A stretch of 16,088 nt of DNA from Gammaproteobacteria bacterium (GCA_015767355.1 JADWMH010000019.1:1-16088), one strand, 5' to 3'. Counted from the stretch's first letter, positions 8,232 through 15,280 are shown. The notes: generated by a model from the sequence alone, not told the origin. Made by a program: numbers and translations.

Positions 8232-10480
8232 GAGACCTTCTCCAGCGTGACTTCGCCAAAGGCGCCGCCAATATTTTCACTGCCGACAACACCTGACGCA
8301 CACCACACGCAGTTGTCCGGCACGCGCTCATCGATGGTTACCGAGGAGTCGATATGCCCTGCCCCCTGCTTCAGAAAAGCACTCTCTCCGGCAGAGAGAC
8401 CTGCCTGCTTTGCAGTCACACTATTGATGTGAATTGACCACTCGCCGTCACTGCTGCGCTGCAGCGGCTCGCTGCGGCGCGTGAGCGAATCCATGGCATA
8501 GGGGGAGAGTGTCGGAACTCTTTCCAGACCACCTGGCGACAGATTTTTTTCGGTCTCACCGATCCAGTTTTCAGCAATGACAGTGACGGCAGGCAGCGCG
8601 TCGTCACATGCATCGAATACCTCGTCACGGATCTGTTCGCTGCTGCTATAGTCAAAGCCATCCAGATCCAGCAGATTCCCCAGCACGCGCAGCACTTTCC
8701 ATGCCGGTCGCGCCTCACCGGGAGGCGCAACAACTCCGGCGAAGCTCTGCCGATCCCCCTGGCAGTTGACCAGGGTTCCGGAGGTCTCCGTGAAGGCGGC
8801 GATCGGCAGCAACACGGTCGCGGCCTGCTCAAGTGCCAGTGTGCGCCACGCAGTCAGCGCAACGACATGGTCTGATTCAGCCAGCCTCTCTACCGCACTC
8901 TGACCTTCGATAGTGTCATGTTCAGGTTCGACGCCGACCAGCAGCCAGGATTTCCCGGGCTGCGACAGCAATGAAGCCTTCGCAGTTGTATTCACTGCGC
9001 CGGCAAGCCATGCGCCTACGCTGTTTGCCGCTTCAGGCAGAAAGCCGAGCCTGGCGCCCGTGGATTCACCCAGTCGTGCGGCAGCTGCTGCAAGCAGCGA
9101 GTAGTCAGGGTGACTGCGTGCAATATTGCCGATGAGGATGATTGCACTATTCGCAGTTTTCAGCTGTTCTGAAATCTGCTGGTTGTCGAGCGCTTCCACC
9201 AGCTGAGACGGAGCCGCAACGACTGTTTCCGCCAGTTTATAGTTGAAATCAAAGTCGACCGGATTGACTGCCATCACTTTTGCGCCGGCCAGCACGGCCT
9301 TGCGGATGCGGTGATTGATCAGCGGCTGCTCCTTGCGCACATTGCTGCCGATCAACAGGATGGCATCCGCCTTCTCCAGCTCATTCAGCGTGATTCCCAG
9401 CCATGGAGTCGATTCCGTGTAGCGGAAATCCGCCATGCGCAGGCGTGATTCGATATTGCTGCTGCCCAACCCTCTGAGCAGCTTTGCAGACAGCGCCATC
9501 TCTTCCAGGGTTGCAGAGGGAGAGACCAGCGCAGCGAGTTGATCAGCATCATCTCCAGCGGCAGCCAGCGAGGAAGCGGCTCTGTTCAGCGCCTCCTCCC
9601 AGCTCGCTTCGCGCCATTGATCTCCATCCTTGAGCATCGGAGTGGTGAGACGATCTTGATGATTCAAAGCGGTATAGCTGTAACGGTCACGATCAGACAG
9701 CCAGGTCTCATTGATGTCGTCGCTCTCTTGAGGAACGACGCGCATGACCCTTTTGTTGCGCAAATGCACATTGATATTGGAGCCCACCGAGTCATGCGGA
9801 GCAATAGTCGACTGCTGGGTCATCTCCCAGGCGCGCGCCTGAAAACGAAACGGTTTGGAGGTCAACGCCCCCACCGGGCAGAGGTCGATGATGTTGCCCG
9901 ACAGCTCGGAGGTCATGGCATGCGCCACGTAGGTGCCGATTTTCATGTGTTCGCCGCGACCGGTAGCTCCCATTTCACGCACTCCGGCGATCTCTTCGCC
10001 AAAACGCACACAGCGGGTGCAGTGAATACAGCGGGTCATATCGGTCGCAACCAGCGGTCCGAGATCCGGATCCGCCACGATGCGCTTGGCCTCTGTGTAA
10101 CGCGAAACATCAGCGCCATAACCGACGGCGACATCCTGGAGTTCGCACTCACCGCCCTGGTCGCAAATCGGGCAGTCCAGCGGATGATTGATCAGCAGAA
10201 ACTCCATAGTGCCTTTTTGAGCTTCACGCGCCAGAGGAGAGCGGGTAAAAACCTTCATCCCATCCATGCATGGAGTAGCACAGGCCGGCAGTGGTTTCGG
10301 CGCATTTTCAACCTCGACCAGGCACATGCGGCAATTTGCAGAGATAGAGAGATTCTTGTGGTAGCAGAAACGCGGCACAGTAACGCCTGCCGCATCGGTA
10401 ACTTCGATGAGCATCTGTCCCGGCCTGGCATCGAGCTGCCTGCCGTCTACCTCAATTGTGATTGTTTTTTTGTCTGCCAT
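8228..10480 (-). CDS. nuoG: NADH-quinone oxidoreductase subunit G (Fe-S subunit, without cluster N7)
   Basis: 750 residues. It is the largest peripheral-arm subunit and carries electrons from NuoF to NuoI. In order: a [2Fe-2S] domain with C39, C50, C53 and C67 (N1b); H99, C103, C106 and C112 in NHPLDCPICDQGGEC (N5); C151, C154, C157 and C201 in RCIHCTRC and DLCPVGAL (N4); then a catalytically dead molybdopterin-oxidoreductase-like domain from about 215. Where E. coli has the N7 cysteines there is APHDSVGSNINV (227-238) with none, as in mitochondrial and most bacterial forms. It is shorter than E. coli NuoG (about 908) but longer than the roughly 670-690 residues of the alphaproteobacterial type. 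The ATG has no visible Shine-Dalgarno sequence; GAAACTAAAACCGACAAAAA precedes it, after a 116-bp gap from nuoF that holds two hairpin repeats. The 3' end overlaps nuoH. Confidence 0.96.
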   Translation of the reverse strand: MADKKTITIEVDGRQLDARPGQMLIEVTDAAGVTVPRFCYHKNLSISANCRMCLVEVENAPKPLPACATPCMDGMKVFTRSPLAREAQKGTMEFLLINHPLDCPICDQGGECELQDVAVGYGADVSRYTEAKRIVADPDLGPLVATDMTRCIHCTRCVRFGEEIAGVREMGATGRGEHMKIGTYVAHAMTSELSGNIIDLCPVGALTSKPFRFQARAWEMTQQSTIAPHDSVGSNINVHLRNKRVMRVVPQESDDINETWLSDRDRYSYTALNHQDRLTTPMLKDGDQWREASWEEALNRAASSLAAAGDDADQLAALVSPSATLEEMALSAKLLRGLGSSNIESRLRMADFRYTESTPWLGITLNELEKADAILLIGSNVRKEQPLINHRIRKAVLAGAKVMAVNPVDFDFNYKLAETVVAAPSQLVEALDNQQISEQLKTANSAIILIGNIARSHPDYSLLAAAAARLGESTGARLGFLPEAANSVGAWLAGAVNTTAKASLLSQPGKSWLLVGVEPEHDTIEGQSAVERLAESDHVVALTAWRTLALEQAATVLLPIAAFTETSGTLVNCQGDRQSFAGVVAPPGEARPAWKVLRVLGNLLDLDGFDYSSSEQIRDEVFDACDDALPAVTVIAENWIGETEKNLSPGGLERVPTLSPYAMDSLTRRSEPLQRSSDGEWSIHINSVTAKQAGLSAGESAFLKQGAGHIDSSVTIDERVPDNCVWCASGVVGSENIGGAFGEVTLEKVS

Positions 10481-10504
10481 TTTTTGTCGGTTTTAGTTTC
10501 GGTT

Positions 10505-10529
10505 GATGCGCTTCGTTCCTCAGCGCATC
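10505..10529. repeat. Hairpin repeat A between nuoF and nuoG
   Basis: GATGCGCT (10505-10512) and AGCGCATC (10522-10529) form a perfect 8-bp stem around the 9-base loop TCGTTCCTC. Flanking bases read GGTT before and CTATAAC after. From memory, elements with the core GATGCG..TCGTTCCTCA..CGCATCC are dispersed in many copies between genes of various beta- and gammaproteobacteria, so I call this a member of such a family; that is recall, not a search. No T-run follows on either strand, so it is not an intrinsic terminator. It lies within the transcribed nuo message, 24 bp upstream of the nuoG start. Confidence 0.6.
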
Positions 10530-10542
10530 CTATAACTACGCA

Positions 10543-10577
10543 TCGTCATTCCGGCTAAAAGCATGCCGGAATGACGA
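10543..10577. repeat. Hairpin repeat B (REP-like palindrome) between nuoF and nuoG
   Basis: TCGTCATTCCGGC (10543-10555) pairs perfectly with GCCGGAATGACGA (10565-10577), a 13-bp stem with the 9-base loop TAAAAGCAT. Palindromes built on GTCATTCCGGC / GCCGGAATGAC are, as I recall, common intergenic repeats in proteobacterial genomes. It sits 13 bp from repeat A and 19 bp from the nuoF stop codon. In the nuo message it would form a very stable stem right after nuoF. On the minus strand no U-tract follows, so read-through is expected. A role in message stability or in setting the nuoF:nuoG ratio is possible but only inferred. Confidence 0.72.
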
Positions 10578-10596
10578 AATTTTGCAAGAGGCTCAA

Positions 10597-11862
10597 TTAC
10601 ACCATGCACTTTCCGTGCTTGATGTGGTATTCAAACTCTTCGCGGAAGTGTTTGACAAAACTCGCTACCGGCCCCGCTGCCGCGTCACCCAATGCACAGA
10701 TGGTGCGGCCTGCAATCTTTGCCGCGACATCATCGAGCAGTTCGAGATCTTCCATTCTGCCCTGACCATGTTCGATGCGGCGCACGACGCGATACATCCA
10801 GCCGGTGCCTTCACGGCAGGGAGTGCATTGGCCGCACGACTCTTCATGATAAAAATAGGAGAGCCGTTCGAGGATCTTCACCATGCAATGTGTATCATCG
10901 ATGACGATGACTGCGCCTGAACCAAGCATCGACCCCGCATTCTGGATGCTGTCATAGTCCATGTTCAGCTGCATCATCTGTTCGCCTGGAATAACCGGCG
11001 CCGACGAGCCGCCGGGAATCACCGCCTTCAGTTTACGGCCGTCACGCATGCCGCCGGCAAGCTCGAGCAGTTCACTGAACGGGGTTCCCATCGGTATTTC
11101 ATAATTGCCCGGCTTGTTGACGTTCCCGGAGATCGAGAAGAGCTTGGAGCCGCCGCTGTTCTCGACGCCGAGATCCCGGAACCACTCTCCTCCCTGCGAC
11201 AGTATCACCGGAATGGATGCAAGGGTCTCTGTGTTGTTGATCACCGTTGGTTTGCCGTAGAGGCCAAACATGGCGGGAAATGGCGGCTTGAAACGCGGCT
11301 GTCCCTTTTTGCCTTCGATGGATTCCAGCAATGCGGTCTCTTCGCCGCAGATATAGGCGCCGCCGCCGAGATGTGAATGGAGCTCAAAATCAAAGCCTGA
11401 ATCGAGAATATTGTTACCCAGCAGACCTGCGGCGCGGGCCTCCTCAAGTGCCTCTTCAAAACGCTCGTAGGGTTCCCAGAATTCGCCGCGGATATAGTTG
11501 TAACCGGCAGCGGCTCCAATCACGTAGCCGCAGATGATCATACCTTCGATCAGCTGATGCGGATTGTAGCGCAGGATATCACGATCCTTAAAGGTTCCCG
11601 GCTCGCCCTCATCGGAGTTGCACACCACATATTTATCGCCCGGAGCGGTGCGGTTGATGAAGCTCCACTTCAATCCCGTCGGAAAACCTGCGCCGCCGCG
11701 GCCGCGCAGACCGGAGACCTTGACCTGCTCGATAATCTCATCAGGCGGAGTCTGCTCCTTGAAGATCTTTGTCAGCATCTCATAGCCGCCGGCCTTGCGG
11801 TACTCATCGAGTGTCCACGGGGCGGCGCTCTCCAGGGTGCGAAAACAGACTTCGTTAGCCAT
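10597..11862 (-). CDS. nuoF: NADH-quinone oxidoreductase subunit F (NADH-binding, FMN, cluster N3)
   Basis: 421 residues from the ATG at 11862. It is the entry point of electrons: NADH binds here, reduces FMN, and electrons pass to [4Fe-4S] cluster N3. The glycine-rich GLRGRGGAGFPTGLKW (51-66) contributes to nucleotide/FMN binding, as do NSDEGEPGTFKDRD (82-95) and GAYICGEETALLES (168-181). The N3 ligands are C343, C346 and C349 in ESCGQCTPCREG plus C389 in TICALGD. A TTG one codon upstream could also start translation, but the ATG overlaps the nuoE stop by one base (TGATG) and has AAGGAG 8 bp upstream, so I prefer it. The gene is followed by a 116-bp gap with two hairpin repeats before nuoG. 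Length is slightly under that of E. coli NuoF and typical for the wider family. Confidence 0.97.
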   Translation of the reverse strand: MANEVCFRTLESAAPWTLDEYRKAGGYEMLTKIFKEQTPPDEIIEQVKVSGLRGRGGAGFPTGLKWSFINRTAPGDKYVVCNSDEGEPGTFKDRDILRYNPHQLIEGMIICGYVIGAAAGYNYIRGEFWEPYERFEEALEEARAAGLLGNNILDSGFDFELHSHLGGGAYICGEETALLESIEGKKGQPRFKPPFPAMFGLYGKPTVINNTETLASIPVILSQGGEWFRDLGVENSGGSKLFSISGNVNKPGNYEIPMGTPFSELLELAGGMRDGRKLKAVIPGGSSAPVIPGEQMMQLNMDYDSIQNAGSMLGSGAVIVIDDTHCMVKILERLSYFYHEESCGQCTPCREGTGWMYRVVRRIEHGQGRMEDLELLDDVAAKIAGRTICALGDAAAGPVASFVKHFREEFEYHIKHGKCMV

Positions 11863-12362
11863 CAATCCAGCTCCTTGAGAATCGAATCGATCAATTCAGG
11901 CGTCAGGTTTTCAAAATACTTCTCACCGATCTGCATCATCGGTGCTCCGCCGCAGGCGCCCAGGCACTCAACCTCCTTGAGACTGAATTTACCGTCATCG
12001 GTGACTTCGCCAAACTTGATGCCAAGCTTCTCATCGAGGTGATCGACAATCTTGTCGCTGCCGTTGATCATGCAGGAGATATTGGTACAGACGCAGAGTT
12101 TATGTTTGCCGACCCTGCTGTGCTCATACATGGAGTAGAAGGTCGCAACTTCGTAGACAGCGATAGGTGCCATATCCAGATAGGCTGCCACCTTGTCCAT
12201 CAACTCGGTTGTCAGATAGCCATCGTTATGATCCTGCACGATGCGCAGCGCCGGCATCGAAGCCGACTGTTTCCATTCGGCGGGATATTTAGCAATCCAC
12301 TTATCGATCTCAGCACACACATCAGAGGGGAAGAGTGTTGATTTATCCACCTGCATGCTCAT
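11862..12362 (-). CDS. nuoE: NADH-quinone oxidoreductase subunit E (thioredoxin-like, cluster N1a)
   Basis: 166 residues. It is the small partner of NuoF in the NADH dehydrogenase module and binds [2Fe-2S] cluster N1a in a thioredoxin-like fold. Ligands are C92 and C97 in VCTNISC and C133 and C137 in ECLGACGGAP, the standard Cx4C...Cx3C pattern. The N-terminal helical part includes LRIVQDHNDGYL (39-50) and APIAVYEVATFYSMY (65-79), both typical of NuoE. The ATG overlaps the nuoD stop as ATGA, with GGGGAG 8 bp upstream. The end overlaps the nuoF start by one base. A second ATG two codons in could also be used. Length is normal for the family. Confidence 0.97.
   Translation of the reverse strand: MSMQVDKSTLFPSDVCAEIDKWIAKYPAEWKQSASMPALRIVQDHNDGYLTTELMDKVAAYLDMAPIAVYEVATFYSMYEHSRVGKHKLCVCTNISCMINGSDKIVDHLDEKLGIKFGEVTDDGKFSLKEVECLGACGGAPMMQIGEKYFENLTPELIDSILKELD
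11871..11876 (-). promoter_or_regulatory. Ribosome binding site deciding the nuoF start
   Basis: AAGGAG on the minus strand, inside the last codons of nuoE. Spacing is 8 bases to the ATG at 11862 and 5 bases to the alternative TTG at 11865. The better spacing and the better codon both favour the ATG. Placement inside nuoE suggests coupled translation of nuoE and nuoF, whose products are partners in the NADH module. Confidence 0.7.
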
Positions 12363-13612
12363 CGGTCGATCTCCCCGAAGACGATATCCATGGTGCCGAT
12401 AATGGCAACCACATCGGCAAGCATGTGGCCCTTTGACATCTCTTCCATCGCTGCAAGATGTGCAAATCCCGGGGCGCGCACTTTTAGCCGGTAGGGCTTG
12501 TTGGCGCCGTCCGACATGATATAGCAGCCAAACTCACCCTTTGGCGCCTCAACTGCTGCATAGGCCTCGCCCGGCGGTACGCAATAGCCTTCGGTGAACA
12601 ATTTGAAGTGATGGATCAGCGCTTCCATGTCATCTTTCATATCTGCGCGCGCAGGCGGTGTAATCTTGTGATCACCCAGCATCACAGGACCGGCGTTGTT
12701 GCGCAGCCACTCGATACACTGTTTGATAATATGGTTGGATTGACGCATCTCCTCGACGCGCACCAGGTAACGGTCGTAGCAGTCGCCGTTCACGCCGACG
12801 GGAATATCAAAATCGACCTGTTCATAGGCCGCATAGGGCTGTTTCTTACGCAGGTCCCACTCGACGCCCGAGCCACGCAGCATCGGCCCGGTAAAGCCCA
12901 GGTTTTTGGCGCGATGCGGTGAAACCACACCGATGCCAACGGTGCGCTGTTTCCAGATACGGTTATCCGTCAGCAGCGTCTCATACTCATCGATATAGCC
13001 GGGAAAACGATTAGTGAAATCCTCGATAAAATCGAGCAGCGAGCCATCACGGCCGGCATTGCGGCGCTCGACTGTCTTCTCGCTGGTCCAGCGATTGGCC
13101 GTATAGCGCGGCATCTCGTCGGGAAGGTCGCGATATACGCCCCCTGGACGGTAGTAGGTAGCATGCATGCGCGCACCGGAGACCGCCTCGTAGACATCCA
13201 TGAGGTCTTCGCGCTCGCGGAAGGCGTAGAGAAACACAGTCATCGCGCCGACATCGAGCGCATGGGTTCCCAGCCACATCAGGTGGTTGAGAATACGTGT
13301 AATCTCGTCGAACATGGTGCGGATATAGCGAGCCCGCAACGGCGCCTCGATACCCAGCAGCTTTTCAATTGCCAGCACGTAGCCATGCTCGTTGCACATC
13401 ATCGAGACATAGTCGAGACGATCCATGTAACCGATGCTCTGGTTGAAAGGCTTGCTTTCAGCCAGCTTTTCGGTGCCGCGATGCAGCAGGCCGACATGCG
13501 GATCTGCGCGCATGACGGTTTCGCCATCCATCTCGAGAATCAGACGCAGCACGCCGTGTGCAGCCGGATGCTGCGGACCAAAGTTGACCGTGTAATTGCG
13601 TATCTCAGACAT
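12359..13612 (-). CDS. nuoD: NADH-quinone oxidoreductase subunit D (49-kDa type, quinone site)
   Basis: 417 residues from the ATG at 13612, the standard length for a separate NuoD. With NuoB it forms the head of the quinone cavity. It descends from the large subunit of [NiFe] hydrogenases but lacks the metal-ligand cysteines. H19 in GPQHPAAHGVLRL and Y68 in YMDRLDYVSMMCNEHGY are the quinone-headgroup ligands; their spacing of 49 matches H38 and Y87 of Thermus. Other landmarks are ADPHVGLLHRGTEKL (36-50), GFTGPMLRGSGVEWDLRK and the C-terminal IIGTMDIVFGEIDR. The frame is open 25 codons further upstream, but that extension only reads nuoC in another frame. The chosen ATG overlaps the 3' end of nuoC by 8 bp and precedes the conserved IRNYTVNFGPQHPA. 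The 3' end overlaps nuoE. Confidence 0.97.
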   Translation of the reverse strand: MSEIRNYTVNFGPQHPAAHGVLRLILEMDGETVMRADPHVGLLHRGTEKLAESKPFNQSIGYMDRLDYVSMMCNEHGYVLAIEKLLGIEAPLRARYIRTMFDEITRILNHLMWLGTHALDVGAMTVFLYAFREREDLMDVYEAVSGARMHATYYRPGGVYRDLPDEMPRYTANRWTSEKTVERRNAGRDGSLLDFIEDFTNRFPGYIDEYETLLTDNRIWKQRTVGIGVVSPHRAKNLGFTGPMLRGSGVEWDLRKKQPYAAYEQVDFDIPVGVNGDCYDRYLVRVEEMRQSNHIIKQCIEWLRNNAGPVMLGDHKITPPARADMKDDMEALIHHFKLFTEGYCVPPGEAYAAVEAPKGEFGCYIMSDGANKPYRLKVRAPGFAHLAAMEEMSKGHMLADVVAIIGTMDIVFGEIDR

Positions 13613-14321
13613 CAGCTTGCTCTGCCTCCGGCTCGGCTTCAGGCTCTGGTTCGGGCTTCCAGCCCTCTTCATAGCGGCTGTCTTCACGGATGACGCGCGC
13701 CACCAGTGTACGCTGCTCGATGCTCACCGGCTCATAGATGACGCGTTTCTGCTCCGGGTCATAGCGCATCTCGACATGCCCCTCCAGAGGAAAGTCCTTG
13801 CGCAGCGGATGGCCGACAAAGCCATAATCCGTCAGCAGGCGGCGCAGATCGGGATGTCCCTGAAAGAGTATTCCGAAGAGATCAAAAGCTTCACGCTCGA
13901 ACCAGTTTGCCGCGCTCCAGATATCCACTACGGAATCGACAATCGGAGCATCGGAATCCAGCAGGGTCTTGACACGCAGGCGATGATTCAGGGTTGTCGA
14001 GAGCAGGTGATAAACCGCCGCAAAGCGATTTTTCGGGTCCGGGGAAACAGCCTCTCTGTGCGCCCCGCGGCTGAAGCCCTGATTGCGTGTTGACCACTCG
14101 GACTCGCCATAGGCCGATAGATCGACACCGCAGACATCGATGCACTGTCCAAATTGAAATTTTCTGCCATCACGCAGCTGCTGCATGATCGTCAGCAGTT
14201 GACCGCGTGGAATATCCAGAGTCAGTTCAGCATGCGCCCGATGAACGACGACGCCGTCAACCGAGCCAAAGGCTTCGGTCAGTTCATCAGCAAGTGCGTC
14301 AAGCCGCTCGTCAAGCGTCAT
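13605..14321 (-). CDS. nuoC: NADH-quinone oxidoreductase subunit C (30-kDa type) with acidic Pro-Glu tail
   Basis: 238 residues. It is a structural subunit of the connecting module, packing against NuoD and NuoI. The signature is at about 140-175: ANWFEREAFDLFGILFQGHP followed by DLRRLLTDYGFVGHPLRKDFP. As in most bacteria other than the enteric group it is separate from nuoD. Residues 222-238 (KPEPEPEAEPEAEQADV) are a Pro-Glu/Ala-Glu repeat tail that I do not regard as part of the conserved fold; it is probably disordered. The nuoD ATG lies within the last three codons of this tail. The ATG at 14321 has AGGAT about 7 bp upstream in a 31-bp gap after nuoB. No cofactor ligands are expected or seen. 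Confidence 0.96.
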   Translation of the reverse strand: MTLDERLDALADELTEAFGSVDGVVVHRAHAELTLDIPRGQLLTIMQQLRDGRKFQFGQCIDVCGVDLSAYGESEWSTRNQGFSRGAHREAVSPDPKNRFAAVYHLLSTTLNHRLRVKTLLDSDAPIVDSVVDIWSAANWFEREAFDLFGILFQGHPDLRRLLTDYGFVGHPLRKDFPLEGHVEMRYDPEQKRVIYEPVSIEQRTLVARVIREDSRYEEGWKPEPEPEAEPEAEQADV

Positions 14322-14352
14322 TCTTATATCCTGTCAATCTGATCATCTGCCG

Positions 14353-14829
14353 TTAACGGGCAATGGTATTGGTGCGTCTGATTTTATTCTGCAATTGTAA
14401 TATTCCATACAGCAACGCCTCTGCCGTCGGCGGACAGCCCGGCACATAGACATCGACAGGAACGATGCGGTCACAGCCACGCACCACAGCATAGGAGTAG
14501 TGATAATAGCCACCGCCGTTGGCGCAGGATCCCATGGAGATCACCCAGCGCGGTTCCGGCATCTGGTCATAAACCTTGCGCAGCGCAGGCGCCATCTTAT
14601 TCACCAGGGTTCCAGCCACGATCATCACGTCAGACTGGCGCGGACTGGGGCGGAAGACGATGCCGAAACGATCCAGATCGTAACGGGAAGCACCGGCCTG
14701 CATCATCTCAACCGCACAACAGGCGAGGCCGAAAGTCATTGGCCACATAGAACCTGTGCGCGCCCAGTTGATCAACTTGTCTGCAGAGGTCGTGACAAAC
14801 CCCTCTTTGAGAAGCCCCTCTATTCCCAT
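14353..14829 (-). CDS. nuoB: NADH-quinone oxidoreductase subunit B (cluster N2)
   Basis: 158 residues. It holds [4Fe-4S] cluster N2, the last electron carrier before quinone. The ligands are the tandem C37-C38 in FGLACCAVEMM plus C102 in SMGSCANGGGYYHYSYAV and C132 in VYVPGCPPTAEALLYG. The tandem cysteine pair is the NuoB hallmark. I start at the ATG at 14829 (MGIEGLLKEGFVTTSADK), which overlaps the nuoA 3' end by 10 bp and has AAGGGAG 7 bp upstream. A GTG at 14850 would add seven residues (MGQGSAG) that are simply nuoA in another frame. A 31-bp gap leads to nuoC. Length and sequence are highly typical. Confidence 0.97.
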   Translation of the reverse strand: MGIEGLLKEGFVTTSADKLINWARTGSMWPMTFGLACCAVEMMQAGASRYDLDRFGIVFRPSPRQSDVMIVAGTLVNKMAPALRKVYDQMPEPRWVISMGSCANGGGYYHYSYAVVRGCDRIVPVDVYVPGCPPTAEALLYGILQLQNKIRRTNTIAR

Positions 14830-15176
14830 TCCAGCGCTCCCTTGACCCACTCGTAGATAAAACCAACCACCAGAATCCCAAGAAACAGCACCATTGCCCA
14901 GAAGCCGACCATGCCGACCTCCTCGAGAACGACGCCCCAGGGAAACAGAAATGCAATCTCCAGGTCAAAAATGATAAACAGGATGGCGACCAGGTAGTAG
15001 CGCACATCAAACTTCATGCGCGTATCTTCGAAGACCTCGAAGCCACACTCATAAGGCGACACTTTTTGACTATCCGGCTTGTGGGCGCCAAGCACAAAAC
15101 CGAGGCCAACTACAACGCCGCCGATAATCGCTGCGAGTGTAATAAAAACCAGGATTGGAAGATAGTTTTCAAGCAT
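14820..15176 (-). CDS. nuoA: NADH-quinone oxidoreductase subunit A
   Basis: 118 residues with three membrane helices (about 5-30, 60-80 and 87-109), the usual NuoA size. It sits at the junction between membrane and peripheral arms, next to NuoH and NuoJ, and its first loop contributes to the quinone-entry region. Family motifs are KVSPYECGFEVFEDTRMKFD (38-57), whose cysteine (C44) is in the loop known to change exposure during turnover, and RYYLVAILFIIFDLEIAFLF. It is the first gene of the nuo operon. The ATG at 15176 has no clear Shine-Dalgarno sequence in the preceding bases (AAAGTCACCTGAT), but the N-terminus MLENYLPI fits the family. The 3' end overlaps nuoB by 10 bp. Confidence 0.96.
   Translation of the reverse strand: MLENYLPILVFITLAAIIGGVVVGLGFVLGAHKPDSQKVSPYECGFEVFEDTRMKFDVRYYLVAILFIIFDLEIAFLFPWGVVLEEVGMVGFWAMVLFLGILVVGFIYEWVKGALEWE
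14837..14843 (-). promoter_or_regulatory. Ribosome binding site deciding the nuoB start
   Basis: AAGGGAG on the minus strand lies 7 bases before the ATG at 14829, inside the last codons of nuoA. It would fall downstream of the alternative GTG at 14850, so it supports the shorter, family-typical start. Confidence 0.7.
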
Positions 15177-15198
15177 ATCAGGTGACTTTATCAGCAGG

Positions 15199-15223
15199 GC
15201 CGGTCAGGCATGGCGCAACCGGC
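15199..15223. repeat. Short inverted repeat in the nuoA leader
   Basis: GCCGGT (15199-15204) and ACCGGC (15218-15223) can form a 6-bp stem with a 13-base loop, within the predicted 5' untranslated leader of nuoA. Part of the sequence, AACCGGC, recurs as a direct repeat at 15262-15268. It may be a leader hairpin or chance in a G+C-rich stretch. Confidence 0.3.
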
Positions 15224-15226
15224 ATT

Positions 15227-15247
15227 TATCACAATTATTACGTGATA
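15227..15247. promoter_or_regulatory. Palindrome at the predicted nuo transcription start, possible operator
   Basis: TATCAC (15227-15232) and GTGATA (15242-15247) are perfect inverted 6-bp arms separated by nine mostly A/T bases. The site lies immediately downstream of the predicted -10 and would cover the start point, a position typical of repressor operators. The arms do not match FNR (TTGAT-N4-ATCAA) or CRP (TGTGA-N6-TCACA) spacing, so no regulator is named. Confidence 0.35.
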
Positions 15248-15250
15248 CGC

Positions 15251-15280
15251 AGTCTACTGCCAACCGGCGAACTCTGTCAA
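15251..15280 (-). promoter_or_regulatory. Predicted sigma70 promoter of the nuo operon
   Basis: On the minus strand a perfect -35 TTGACA (15275-15280) is followed by an 18-bp spacer and a -10-like TAGACT (15251-15256; four of six match TATAAT). Transcription would begin near 15243-15245, leaving a leader of about 67-69 bases before nuoA. The position, between the tRNA terminator and nuoA, is where the operon promoter must lie if the terminator works. The -10 is imperfect, which would fit a promoter helped by an activator. Confidence 0.55.

Noticed and set aside
9539..10558. Long plus-strand open frame (339 codons) opposite nuoG
   Set aside because: It is the antisense shadow of a fully conserved nuoG, has no recognisable domain, and ends within the hairpin repeats. 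The same applies to plus-strand frames at 3556-4419, 1523-2191 and 2916-3380.
10543..10577. Hairpin after nuoF as an intrinsic terminator
   Set aside because: No U-tract follows the stem in the nuo direction, and seven or more essential complex I genes lie downstream, so full termination is implausible.
13613..13687. 25-codon N-terminal extension of nuoD
   Set aside because: The extension translates nuoC in another frame. The ATG at 13612 gives the family length and N-terminus.
14830..14850. Longer nuoB starting at GTG 14850
   Set aside because: It adds seven residues inside nuoA. A good ribosome site (14837-14843) fits only the ATG at 14829.
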